Assembly (NCBI GenBank): GCA_036960565.1
Contig: JBALXQ010000011.1
Coordinates: forward strand, 1-64,000
Direction: 5' to 3'
From: Bermanella sp036960565
Lineage (GTDB): Bacteria > Pseudomonadota > Gammaproteobacteria > Pseudomonadales > Oceanobacteraceae
Length of the DNA stretch: 64,000 nucleotides
The position numbers and the translations under genes were made by a program. A model generated the notes under the pieces. It saw nothing but the letters and a program-made list of their open reading frames with translations, was not told the DNA's origin and did no database searches. This document shows positions 45,330-54,304 of the stretch, in pieces. How positions within the stretch are numbered: position 1 is the stretch's first letter; each line of letters opens with the position of its first letter.

Positions 45330-46223
45330 CTATTTCTTAGTATTCAACGTGCGCTCTAGAATTAATACCAAGGAAAAACCAAATATTGCGCTCAAACTAA
45401 CGACTGCCCACTGTGGGTCAGAGTGTAACCAAGGGACAATAGGGGCCTCTAACCACGGGATTGACTCACCAGCACTATTAATTCGATACTCCAGAACTTC
45501 CTTCCAAGGCCATAATTTAATCAGAGCCCCCAGCATAAAGCCGGTTAACAAAGCCAAAGTAGCCTGTTTGTAATGAGCCAATATCCACGCCAAAAATCTT
45601 GAGAACAACATAAGGCCAACGACACAACCACTCGCAAAAATAACCAGAGTAACGATATCAAGTGATTTAACGGCCCCTATAACATGGGCATACATACCTA
45701 GTAGCAAGAGAATAAAGCTGCCTGAAATCCCCGGTAGTATCATCGCGCATATAGCCAAACAGCCCGATAAAAATAGCGTCATGGGCGTTACGTCAATTTG
45801 AGTGGCCGCCGAAAGGCTTATCATTGCGGCAAACCCCGTCCCTAAACCTAACATAGCCAGCCGCTGCCAATTCCAAGTCCCCACCTCTTTGCTTACATAA
45901 ATAGCCGAAGCCAACACCAAACCAAAAAAACATGGCCAAATAAACATGGGGAAATGTTCAATCGCATAATGAAGAATTTGAGCAAACAAGAGAATACTGG
46001 TTAATATGCCAGAAAATAGGCTTAACAAAAAAGTGCCGTCTATTTGTTGCCAAGCTTCTTTAAACCCCTTTTTATAAAGGCAGACCAATGTATTAGGGCC
46101 AATGCTCTGTAAGGCGCCAATGAGACGTTCATATATCCCGGTAACAAGTGCAATGGTTCCACCCGAGACCCCAGGCACAACGTCCGCCGCCCCCATTGCC
46201 ATACCTTTTAAAAAATTCAACAT
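45330..46223 (-). CDS. DUF368 membrane protein (PopT-type undecaprenyl phosphate transporter)
   Basis: A 297-residue protein with 8-9 predicted membrane segments and the family hallmark GAADVVPGVSGGTIALVTG, repeated in variant form as MILPGISGSFILLLLGMY. This is the inverted-repeat design of DUF368. DUF368 proteins (PopT) have been reported to recycle undecaprenyl phosphate across the inner membrane. It is inserted between pcm and nlpD, where these genes are usually adjacent. Confidence 0.85.
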   Translation of the reverse strand: MLNFLKGMAMGAADVVPGVSGGTIALVTGIYERLIGALQSIGPNTLVCLYKKGFKEAWQQIDGTFLLSLFSGILTSILLFAQILHYAIEHFPMFIWPCFFGLVLASAIYVSKEVGTWNWQRLAMLGLGTGFAAMISLSAATQIDVTPMTLFLSGCLAICAMILPGISGSFILLLLGMYAHVIGAVKSLDIVTLVIFASGCVVGLMLFSRFLAWILAHYKQATLALLTGFMLGALIKLWPWKEVLEYRINSAGESIPWLEAPIVPWLHSDPQWAVVSLSAIFGFSLVLILERTLNTKK

Positions 46224-46250
46224 GGATCTAACCTTCTAATAATTTGCCGC

Positions 46251-46925
46251 TTACGCTTCCAGCTTTTTGGTGCCACTTAACATGGGCACAAATTTAACTG
46301 CTTCTAGTATTTTCTTTTTATATCCACTCTCTTCACGCGTGACGAGAGTCAGTTTTTGATCATCCCCTTTACCCACAGGGATAATTAAACGACCACCTAC
46401 ATTTAACTGATTGATTAACTCTGGTGGAATACTTTCGGGGGCCGCGGCTGATAATATGGCGTCAAACGTTCCTTCTTCTGGCCAGCCCCAGTTACCGTCG
46501 GCATGCTTAAATTTCACATTATTTACCTGCAATAGGGACAGCCGTTTTTTTGCTCTGGCTTGCAAGGCCTCAATGCGCTCGACACTATAGACTCGGTTTA
46601 CTAATTGAGATAACACTAGAGTCTGATAACCACAACCGGTACCAATCTCTAATACAGACTCCAACGGACCTGTCTTAATGAGCAGCTCTGTCATTTTGGC
46701 AACGATATAAGGCTGACTAATAGTTTGACCAAAACCAATTGGTAAAGCGGTATCTTCATAAGCTCGATGACTTAAGGCTTCATCTACAAAGATATGGCGC
46801 GGGGTGTTGGCCATCACATCTAGTACATCCTTGTTTTGAATGCCCTGATCAATTAGGCGTGCCGCCAAACGGTCCCTTGTTCTCTGGCTGGTCATGCCAA
46901 TACCCTGTAACTGCAATGGGGTCAC
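46251..46925 (-). CDS. pcm: Protein-L-isoaspartate O-methyltransferase
   Basis: Repairs isoaspartyl residues using SAM. The 224 residues include SHRAYEDTALPIGFGQTISQ, which supplies the substrate loop, SAM motif VLEIGTGCGYQT, and LIIPVGKGDDQKL. The GTG start at 46925 overlaps the surE stop by 4 bases. A downstream ATG at 46895 (MTSQRTRDRL) is a viable alternative start. Confidence 0.94.
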   Translation of the reverse strand: MTPLQLQGIGMTSQRTRDRLAARLIDQGIQNKDVLDVMANTPRHIFVDEALSHRAYEDTALPIGFGQTISQPYIVAKMTELLIKTGPLESVLEIGTGCGYQTLVLSQLVNRVYSVERIEALQARAKKRLSLLQVNNVKFKHADGNWGWPEEGTFDAILSAAAPESIPPELINQLNVGGRLIIPVGKGDDQKLTLVTREESGYKKKILEAVKFVPMLSGTKKLEA

Positions 46926-47659
46926 AATGTTAAACCTTTCAAACTATTCAAAGTTTCATAAGATGTCATATCCACATGTATTGGCGTCACTGACACTTTC
47001 CCCTGAGCTACTGCATGGAAATCAGTGCCCTCGCCACCATCGGCAGCAGGGCCAGCAGCGCTAATCCAGTAACATTCCTTACCCCTTGGGTTTTGGGTTT
47101 TAACCGGGTTATCACTGCGCTCTCTATGACCCAAGCGAGTAATTTCAATTCCCTTTAATTGATCATAAGGAACATCTGGAACATTAATATTAATCACAGT
47201 ACGCTTAGCTATATTCAATTTTTCCAGCTGAGGAAGTAGCTCAAGCGTTACCCTTGCAGCCGTATCAAAATGCTGTTTGCCCACTAACGATACTGCTATA
47301 GGCGTAATATCTAAAAACCGCCCTTCCATGGCAGCTGCCACTGTTCCTGAATAAAGCACATCATCACCAAGGTTTGCCCCAGAATTAATACCAGCAATAA
47401 TTCTTTTTGGAACAGGATCACACAGACTATTAATAGCCAGGTGCACACAATCTGTAGGCGTACCGTTAACACTGATAAAACCATTTTCTAGATGTATCGG
47501 GTGCAATGGACTATCTAGTGTCAAAGAATTACTCACACCACTTCTATCCCTATCTGGTGCCACGACCTGAATATTAAATCCGGCTTCCTTGCAGTGCTTG
47601 GCTAGCATGACTAGCCCAGGGGCATGCACACCGTCGTCATTACTTAATAGCAATTCCAT
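46922..47659 (-). CDS. surE: 5'/3'-nucleotidase SurE
   Basis: Metal-dependent nucleotidase/exopolyphosphatase of stationary-phase survival. The 245 residues have the metal motif LLSNDDGVHAPGL at the N-terminus, and GTPTDCVHLA and GINSGANLGDDVLYSGTVAAA. It overlaps truD by one base and pcm by 4, so it lies in a tightly packed operon. Confidence 0.95.
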   Translation of the reverse strand: MELLLSNDDGVHAPGLVMLAKHCKEAGFNIQVVAPDRDRSGVSNSLTLDSPLHPIHLENGFISVNGTPTDCVHLAINSLCDPVPKRIIAGINSGANLGDDVLYSGTVAAAMEGRFLDITPIAVSLVGKQHFDTAARVTLELLPQLEKLNIAKRTVININVPDVPYDQLKGIEITRLGHRERSDNPVKTQNPRGKECYWISAAGPAADGGEGTDFHAVAQGKVSVTPIHVDMTSYETLNSLKGLTL

Positions 47660-48726
47660 TAATCTTTTCCCTGTAGCTGCTCAGGCCTAAATTCACGAGG
47701 AGCCTCTTGTATCTCGCCTAACTCTCTCAGTAAAGATGTAGCAAAATACCCTGAAGCTAAAGAAAAACGCAGCACCAAATTATCGTCTTGCCACATCCAA
47801 AATAAATCAGGAATAAGCATACGGCTAGCCCGCCTTTCCTGCTTTAAGCCTTTGCTAATTAAACCATCGCTAAATATCTTGTTTTTATCTGCCACTGAGG
47901 TTTCAATATTCAGTAAATCAGAAGTAGAAAGGGATTCGTTTTTACCCCATAACGCACAGGTAGGATGTATTTTATTTAAGCGCCAGCGTTGTCTCTCTTC
48001 ACTGGTATTTTCCTGGCTAAATCCACGTAAGCTGCCTGCAAAGCCAAAAACTTCCCCCGCTATGGGTTGATCCCAACAGCCCTGCCCAATTCTCTTTGAT
48101 AACATTTCGTTAAATAGATATGAACGCGCTGCCGATATATACATGGAACCTTTTTGTTTATTACGCGGACGCTTACCTGATTCAAACATATTCTTAGCCT
48201 GATTCAGGTTTTCAAAATTATTCCCAAATCTCTGGGGACCAAAATAATTAGGCACACCTCTTTGACGAATTAATTCCAGACGCTGCTCTATTTTTTGTCT
48301 ATCCCCTTTTATATTACGAACCACTAGGCGAAACTGGTTCCCACCCAGAGCGCCACGCTTTAGCTTAACGCCATAATAACCCTGGCTTAATAGTGTAAAT
48401 TCATCCTTGGAAAACAAGTGTGATAAGTCTGGGGCCTTATCTTTCACTGGTAAACTAAACCATTGTCGGGTGACACCATGGCGATCTTTCAAACCGGCGT
48501 AACCCACATCTTTCAAATCAAGATGAGCATGATCAGCTATCTTTCGGGCCAGCCAGTGAGTATTAGCCCCCTTTTTTTCAATAAACAAAAAGAGATGTGG
48601 ACCGGTTTTTTTTAAGGTTCGGTTACTTAACTCAGTTACTTGGAAGTCTTCATCGTGTACCCGAAATTGCCCTGTCATATCCAGTTCTGGATAAGCTCTT
48701 GGCCAGCTTTCAGTAAATTCTGTCAT
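47659..48726 (-). CDS. truD: tRNA pseudouridine(13) synthase
   Basis: Forms pseudouridine 13 in tRNA-Glu. The 355 residues have the TruD signature with catalytic Asp in VGYAGLKDRHGVTRQWFSLP, and the NYFGPQRFG motif near 180. It overlaps ispF by 4 bases and surE by one, the classical gammaproteobacterial order. Confidence 0.95.
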   Translation of the reverse strand: MTEFTESWPRAYPELDMTGQFRVHDEDFQVTELSNRTLKKTGPHLFLFIEKKGANTHWLARKIADHAHLDLKDVGYAGLKDRHGVTRQWFSLPVKDKAPDLSHLFSKDEFTLLSQGYYGVKLKRGALGGNQFRLVVRNIKGDRQKIEQRLELIRQRGVPNYFGPQRFGNNFENLNQAKNMFESGKRPRNKQKGSMYISAARSYLFNEMLSKRIGQGCWDQPIAGEVFGFAGSLRGFSQENTSEERQRWRLNKIHPTCALWGKNESLSTSDLLNIETSVADKNKIFSDGLISKGLKQERRASRMLIPDLFWMWQDDNLVLRFSLASGYFATSLLRELGEIQEAPREFRPEQLQGKD

Positions 48727-49226
48727 AGACCAGTCCTCTCTATGCGCTTTAACATGGCAACAGCTTCAACAGCAATACCTTCCTTACGGCCAACAAACCC
48801 TAATTTTTCTGTGGTGGTTGCCTTAACATTTACTTGATCAATAGACACATTTAAATCCTGACAAATATTGTGACGCATGGCTTCAATATGAGGGGCCATT
48901 TTGGGAGCTTGCGCCATGATAGTGATATCCACATTCAATACCGTGTAGAACTTTTCGCCAACACTTTGCATCACCTGACGCAATAAATCTCGGCTATTGG
49001 CTCCTGCAAAGACTGGATCTGTATCGGGAAAATGATGGCCAATATCCCCAAGCGCAGCAGCACCCAATAACGCATCACTTAAAGCATGTAATGCAACATC
49101 TCCGTCACTATGAGCAACAAGTTCGCTTTCATAAGGGATCGATACCCCGCAAATAATGACTGCAGATTTTGGCTTTATTTCTGAGAATTTATGAACATCA
49201 AATCCGTGACCAATTCTATAAGGCAT
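48723..49226 (-). CDS. ispF: 2-C-methyl-D-erythritol 2,4-cyclodiphosphate synthase
   Basis: MEP-pathway enzyme of isoprenoid synthesis. The 167-residue trimeric zinc enzyme has the signature GHGFDVHKF at the N-terminus, then SDGDVALHALSDALLGAAALGD and HHFPDTD. Translation starts one base from the ispD stop. Confidence 0.96.
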   Translation of the reverse strand: MPYRIGHGFDVHKFSEIKPKSAVIICGVSIPYESELVAHSDGDVALHALSDALLGAAALGDIGHHFPDTDPVFAGANSRDLLRQVMQSVGEKFYTVLNVDITIMAQAPKMAPHIEAMRHNICQDLNVSIDQVNVKATTTEKLGFVGRKEGIAVEAVAMLKRIERTGL

Positions 49227-49945
49227 TATTTTATTTCTCGTGAAGGAGCATTCGCATTGTTTAACATCAGAAAAGCATTGGCCATTTCCAAGTCTTCTGG
49301 TTGGGTCACTTTTATATTGCTTGGATGGCCAGCCAACATCTTTGGCGATAACCCCACATATTCTAATGCTGAGGCTTCGTCAGTGATATTTACGCCATCA
49401 GCTATGGCTTTGGAAATAGCATCATATAAAATGCCTAAAGGCGCTAATTGCGGCGTTAATGCATGCCACAGGTGAGCCCTATCCACGGTACTAATTATCA
49501 TCCCGTTGTCATTTGAGCGTTTCATGGTATCGCGGACCGGTTGACCTAAAATAACGCCTTGATCACAGGCACTTACAAATAAATTTTTTAAATCCTGCAA
49601 CCGAATACAAGGACGAGCAACATCGTGCACCATAACCCAGGCATCACGCCCAACGCCTTTATCTAGCAGTGTTTTAAGCCCATTCAATACGGAGTGAAAA
49701 CGTTCTTTGCCACCGTCACAAATAGTAATTTTGGGGTTACTTTTAATAGACAGAGCTGAAAAGTAAGCATCATCTTTACTGACAGATAAAACGATTTCTT
49801 TTAGCTCGCTGAACTCTAAAAGTTTTTCCAGGGTATGCTCTAATATGGTTTTGTTTTGCAACAAGAGGTATTGCTTAGGACGGTCTGCTTTCATTCGCGC
49901 GCCTACACCCGCTGCTGGCACCACAGCATATAAAGGCAAAGTCAT
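49226..49945 (-). CDS. ispD: 2-C-methyl-D-erythritol 4-phosphate cytidylyltransferase
   Basis: Transfers CMP to MEP. The 239 residues carry the nucleotide-binding loop VPAAGVGARMKADRPKQYL, VMVHDVARPCI and TDEASALEYVG. It overlaps ftsB by 4 bases and ispF by one, and is separate from ispF rather than fused. Confidence 0.95.
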   Translation of the reverse strand: MTLPLYAVVPAAGVGARMKADRPKQYLLLQNKTILEHTLEKLLEFSELKEIVLSVSKDDAYFSALSIKSNPKITICDGGKERFHSVLNGLKTLLDKGVGRDAWVMVHDVARPCIRLQDLKNLFVSACDQGVILGQPVRDTMKRSNDNGMIISTVDRAHLWHALTPQLAPLGILYDAISKAIADGVNITDEASALEYVGLSPKMLAGHPSNIKVTQPEDLEMANAFLMLNNANAPSREIK

Positions 49946-50268
49946 TTTTTAGGACCTTTATTTTTCTCTACGACGATAAAATAGGTTTCGTCTTTTTTGA
50001 TCATTCCCAATTCTTTTCGAGCCTTAGACTCAATACTTCCCATACCAGACTTCAAGGAATTAATTTCTTCAAGCAATACCTGGTTACGAGCTTGCTTGGC
50101 GATATTAATTTCCCGCTGGTTTTCTATTTGATCTCTCATGGAGATATTGGCAAAAATACCGGTTTGGTCAAACCATAACTGATACATAAGCCATACAAAT
50201 ATCATCACGGACAAAGGCTTCCATCCATGCTGCTTAAGTATTTGTTTGTAAGAAGTTTCGGCTGGCAT
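49942..50268 (-). CDS. ftsB: Cell division protein FtsB
   Basis: Bitopic divisome protein acting with FtsL and FtsQ to activate septal peptidoglycan synthesis. The 108 residues contain a membrane helix at about 19-32 (SVMIFVWLMYQLWF), then a periplasmic coiled coil (REINIAKQARNQVLLEEINSL) and the conserved ARKELGMIKKDETYF. The N-terminus is about 15 residues longer than usual. Its place after eno is standard. Confidence 0.92.
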   Translation of the reverse strand: MPAETSYKQILKQHGWKPLSVMIFVWLMYQLWFDQTGIFANISMRDQIENQREINIAKQARNQVLLEEINSLKSGMGSIESKARKELGMIKKDETYFIVVEKNKGPKK

Positions 50269-50367
50269 TTTTATTATTATTAACTCTCACAAAATAACCG
50301 TTGTTCATCGTTATTTATTATATGGCAAGACAAGATTATTTATATATTCCCTATTTTACTCTAGGGC

Positions 50368-50408
50368 AGATATACAAAAGGGAAACATCGTTTCCCTTTT
50401 GTATATCT
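50368..50408. repeat. Perfect 19-bp inverted repeat downstream of eno
   Basis: Arms of 19 bases (AGATATACAAAAGGGAAAC and its exact complement) flank the 3-base loop ATC, beginning 31 bases past the eno stop and ahead of ftsB. Neither strand has a U-run after the stem, so it is not a standard intrinsic terminator. Confidence 0.85.
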
Positions 50409-50439
50409 TACATTTAAGCTGATATTCGCAGCTCAGATA

Positions 50440-51735
50440 TTAAGCCTGACCTTTCACTTCTTTCAAGCCGTTATATACAGCTTTATCGCCCAACTGCTCT
50501 TGGATGCGAAGCAAGCGATTGTATTTTGAAATACGATCAGAGCGACACAATGAACCGGTTTTAATTTGACCAGCACATGTACCCACTGCCAAATCGGCAA
50601 TAGTCGTGTCTTCCGTTTCACCTGAGCGATGAGAAATCACAACCGTGAAACCAGCTTCTTTAGCCATGTTAATGGCCTCTAGTGTTTCACTTAGTGAACC
50701 GATTTGATTGAACTTAATAAGAATAGAGTTACCAATTTTCTCATCAATTCCGCGTTTCAATATTTTTGTGTTGGTTACAAACAAATCATCACCAACTAAC
50801 TGAATTTTATCGCCCAACACTTCTGTTTGATATTTCCAACCAGCCCAATCAGACTCATCCTGACCATCTTCAATAGAAACGATTGGGTATTGGTTACATA
50901 GCTCAGCTAAATAATCAGAGAACTCTTCAGCACTGAATACTTTACCTTCACCGGCAAGGTCGTATTTGCCATCCTTATAGAATTCAGAAGCAGCGCAATC
51001 CAAAGCAAGGGTGATGTCTTTACCCAATTCAAAACCAGCAAGAGCAACCGCTTCTTTGATCATGGCTAACGCATGAGCATTTGAATCAAGGTTTGGAGCA
51101 AATCCACCTTCATCACCTACAGAAGTACTTAAACCTTTTTCTTGAAGTACTTTCTTTAGAGTGTGGAAAATTTCAGCGCCAGCACGTAAGCCTTCGCTGA
51201 AAGAAGTAAAGCCTACTGGCTGAACCATAAATTCTTGAATATCTACATTGTTATCAGCGTGCTCACCACCGTTAAGAATGTTCATCATTGGTAACGGCAT
51301 ACTGTACTGGCCAGAAGTGCCGTTTAAGTCAGCAATGTGCTCATATAATTCAACACCTTTTGCTTGAGCAGCAGCCTTAGCAGCAGCTAGAGACACCGCT
51401 AGAATAGCATTAGCACCTAAAGTCGCTTTATTTTCAGTGCCATCTAATTCAAGCATCTTGTCGTCAAGTGCACGTTGATCAATGGCATTCATGCCCAAGA
51501 TCGCGTCTTTAATAGCACCGTTAATGTTGGCAACTGCTTTTAAAACGCCTTTACCAAGGTAGCGAGATTTGTCGCCATCACGTAGCTCAAGCGCTTCGCG
51601 AGAACCAGTTGAAGCACCTGAAGGCGCACAAGCAGTACCGAAAAATCCACCTTCTAAATATACATCTGCTTCAACCGTAGGGTTGCCGCGGCTATCCATA
51701 ACTTCACGAGCTTTAATATCGACGATATTAGACAT
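50440..51735 (-). CDS. eno: Enolase
   Basis: Interconverts 2-phosphoglycerate and phosphoenolpyruvate. The 431-residue enolase has the N-terminal EVMDSRGNPTVEADV, GAILGMNAID-like loop region, SVGDEGGFAPNL, Mg ligands in ALDCAASEFY, SIEDG and VGDDLF, and ILIKFNQIGS. It is downstream of pyrG by about 60 bases, with no kdsA between them. Confidence 0.97.
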   Translation of the reverse strand: MSNIVDIKAREVMDSRGNPTVEADVYLEGGFFGTACAPSGASTGSREALELRDGDKSRYLGKGVLKAVANINGAIKDAILGMNAIDQRALDDKMLELDGTENKATLGANAILAVSLAAAKAAAQAKGVELYEHIADLNGTSGQYSMPLPMMNILNGGEHADNNVDIQEFMVQPVGFTSFSEGLRAGAEIFHTLKKVLQEKGLSTSVGDEGGFAPNLDSNAHALAMIKEAVALAGFELGKDITLALDCAASEFYKDGKYDLAGEGKVFSAEEFSDYLAELCNQYPIVSIEDGQDESDWAGWKYQTEVLGDKIQLVGDDLFVTNTKILKRGIDEKIGNSILIKFNQIGSLSETLEAINMAKEAGFTVVISHRSGETEDTTIADLAVGTCAGQIKTGSLCRSDRISKYNRLLRIQEQLGDKAVYNGLKEVKGQA

Positions 51736-51797
51736 AGTAAACTCTGTCTCCAGTAAAATAATAACGAATTAATATGATAATTTGTTCGAATTTTGTT

Positions 51798-53429
51798 TTA
51801 AGCAACACCAGCTTGTTTTTTCGCCGCAGCGATAAACGCCGTGAACAGGCCGTGACCATCACGTGGGGTTGAAGTAAATTCTGGGTGGAACTGACAAGCC
51901 ACAAACCATGGGTGATCAACCACTTCAACTACTTCAACTAAATTGCCATCCATAGAACGACCGGCAATACGCAAGCCATTTTTCTCAAGCACTTCTAGAT
52001 AGTTGTTGTTTACTTCATAGCGGTGACGGTGACGTTCAAGAATGGTTTCACTAGCATAAGCATCTGCAGATAAAGTACCTTCTGTTAGACGGCATTCTTG
52101 ACCACCTAAACGCATGGTACCGCCAAGATCAGAGGCTTCAGAGCGCTGCTCAGTATCGCCTTCCGATGTGGTCCATTCAGTAATTAGACCCACAACAGGA
52201 TCAGGAGTGTTCAAATTAAATTCAGTACTGTGGGCATCGGGTAAACCACATACATTACGAGCAAATTCGATCACTGCCGATTGCATACCTAAACAAATAC
52301 CTAAATAAGGCACTTTGTTTTCACGGGCATATTGAACTGTACGAATTTTACCTTCCACACCACGATGGCCAAAACCACCCGGAACTAGAATGGCATCTTT
52401 GCCTTCAAGGATACCGCAACCATCACGCTCGATGATTTCTGAATCAATATATTCAATTTTTACTTTAGTGCGATTCTTAAGGCCGGCATGATCAATGGCT
52501 TCAATGAGGGATTTATAAGCATCCAACAACTCCATGTATTTACCAACCATGGCGATGTTAATTTCATTTTCAGGGTTAAGCTTGGCATCTACCACGGCAT
52601 CCCATTCGGACAAATCGGCCTCATCACACTCAAGGCCAAATTTCTCGATAACGTAATCATCGAGACCTGTTTCTTTAAGCAGCGAAGGAATGCGATAAAT
52701 AGTATCTGCATCTTCCAACGGAATAACTGCACGCTCTTCAACGTTGGTAAACAAAGCAATCTTGCGCAACGAACCTGAGTCAATGCGGTGATCGGAACGA
52801 CAAATAAGGATATCAGGCTGAAGACCGATAGAACGCAATTCTTTAACACTGTGTTGGGTGGGCTTAGTTTTAGTCTCACCTGCTGTGGCGATATAAGGCA
52901 CCAAAGTTAGGTGCATAGACAAAGCACGCTTACTGCCTAGCTCCAACTTAAGCTGACGAACCGCTTCCAAATAAGGAAGGGACTCAATATCACCTACGGT
53001 TCCACCAATTTCTACCAATGCCACGTCAGCGCCTTCAGCGCCTTCATATACTCGACGCTTAATTTCATCGGTAATATGTGGAATGACCTGAACTGTGCCA
53101 CCTAGGTAGTCACCGCGACGCTCTTTACGAATAACCTCCATGTAGATAAGGCCCGTTGTAAAGTTATTACGTTTAGACATCGTGGTGCGAATAAAACGTT
53201 CGTAATGCCCAAGGTCAAGGTCGGTTTCAGCACCGTCTTCGGTAACAAACACTTCACCATGCTGAAAAGGACTCATGGTACCTGGGTCTACATTAATATA
53301 GGGGTCCAGTTTTAGCATGGTCACATTCAGACCACGGGCCTCCAAAATAGCGCCTAGAGATGCTGAAGCGATGCCTTTGCCCAATGAGGAGACAACGCCA
53401 CCTGTGACGAAAATAAAACGAGTCGACAT
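51798..53429 (-). CDS. pyrG: CTP synthase
   Basis: Aminates UTP to CTP using glutamine. The 543 residues comprise an N-terminal synthetase domain (VTGGVVSSLGKGIASASLGA) and a C-terminal class I glutamine amidotransferase domain with Cys in YLGICLGMQSAV and a His-Glu pair in CQFHPEFTS. Lengths and motifs are canonical. Confidence 0.97.
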   Translation of the reverse strand: MSTRFIFVTGGVVSSLGKGIASASLGAILEARGLNVTMLKLDPYINVDPGTMSPFQHGEVFVTEDGAETDLDLGHYERFIRTTMSKRNNFTTGLIYMEVIRKERRGDYLGGTVQVIPHITDEIKRRVYEGAEGADVALVEIGGTVGDIESLPYLEAVRQLKLELGSKRALSMHLTLVPYIATAGETKTKPTQHSVKELRSIGLQPDILICRSDHRIDSGSLRKIALFTNVEERAVIPLEDADTIYRIPSLLKETGLDDYVIEKFGLECDEADLSEWDAVVDAKLNPENEINIAMVGKYMELLDAYKSLIEAIDHAGLKNRTKVKIEYIDSEIIERDGCGILEGKDAILVPGGFGHRGVEGKIRTVQYARENKVPYLGICLGMQSAVIEFARNVCGLPDAHSTEFNLNTPDPVVGLITEWTTSEGDTEQRSEASDLGGTMRLGGQECRLTEGTLSADAYASETILERHRHRYEVNNNYLEVLEKNGLRIAGRSMDGNLVEVVEVVDHPWFVACQFHPEFTSTPRDGHGLFTAFIAAAKKQAGVA

Positions 53430-53590
53430 AAACTGGTGAATCCGAATAAATGTGTTGGATTTGAAGAATTAGATGGCGTTGCAGTTTACCTGAATCATCG
53501 AGGAAAGTCTTATCCAAAATGGATCAAGTGTTAAAAAATAACCGATAACGCACCAAATTGGTCAGGCTATAGATCATGCGTTCAATATTA

Positions 53591-54271
53591 TTAATAGCGG
53601 CGTACATAGATTACCACGCGCCGATTAGCCGCACGCTTACCACTATCCATTTTCTGACCCGGTTCTAGCACCTGTTTAGGGCGAGAATCAGCATAACCCG
53701 AGGCTTTTAAGCGCCCCTTGTCTATGCCCTTGCCCAGTAAATACTTCACCACATTACTGGCTCGTGAAGAACTTAACTCCCAATTTGAGGGGAATCGAGC
53801 ACTGCGGATAGGCACATCATCTGTGTGCCCTTCTATCTCAACCAGGTGACTGGTATCGGTAGTCGCCGCAATAACCTTGCTCACCTCACTAAGCATGGGC
53901 AAAGCCTCTGCCTTAATGGCGGCACTACCTGAGTCATAAAGAGAAAAGTTGGAAAACTCCACCTTCACTCCCTTAGAATCGATATTAACACTGACATTAC
54001 CCCCCATATCATGCTGATTAATAATGTCATCCAGTTCTTTCTTTATGTCACTAAAAGGGGTGGACGGCTTATCACTGGACATGGCATCAGCCAGCCCTTC
54101 TGTTAAAGCCTCTACCTTTCCCTGATTTAAATCACTCACGGAAAGAATCATCACAAAGAAGGCCAGTAATAAGGTAATGGCATCGGCATAAGTCACAATC
54201 CAACCTTCACCATCGGCATCAAAAGTTTGGCGGCGACGCCTCAGCCCTCGCTTACCGGTTTTATTACTCAT
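53591..54271 (-). CDS. MotB-like stator protein (ion-channel helix plus OmpA peptidoglycan-binding domain)
   Basis: A 226-residue stator B subunit: basic N-terminus, one membrane helix starting WIVTYADAITLLLAFFVMIL with the ion-carrying Asp at residue 30 (equivalent to MotB Asp32), a plug/linker, and an OmpA-like domain (about 100-226) with EGHTDDVPI, NWELSSSRA and NRRVVIYV. This means a peptidoglycan-anchored, ion-driven stator. It is the last gene of the operon that also encodes a FliF-FliG fusion. It is distinct from TolR/ExbD by size and the OmpA domain. Confidence 0.88.
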   Translation of the reverse strand: MSNKTGKRGLRRRRQTFDADGEGWIVTYADAITLLLAFFVMILSVSDLNQGKVEALTEGLADAMSSDKPSTPFSDIKKELDDIINQHDMGGNVSVNIDSKGVKVEFSNFSLYDSGSAAIKAEALPMLSEVSKVIAATTDTSHLVEIEGHTDDVPIRSARFPSNWELSSSRASNVVKYLLGKGIDKGRLKASGYADSRPKQVLEPGQKMDSGKRAANRRVVIYVRRY

Positions 54272-54304
54272 GAATCAACCGTAGTTGATTTTCAGCCATG
54301 CCAT

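Noticed and set aside
50368..50408. Intrinsic terminator after eno
   Set aside because: No U-run follows the stem on either strand, so it is listed as an inverted repeat only.
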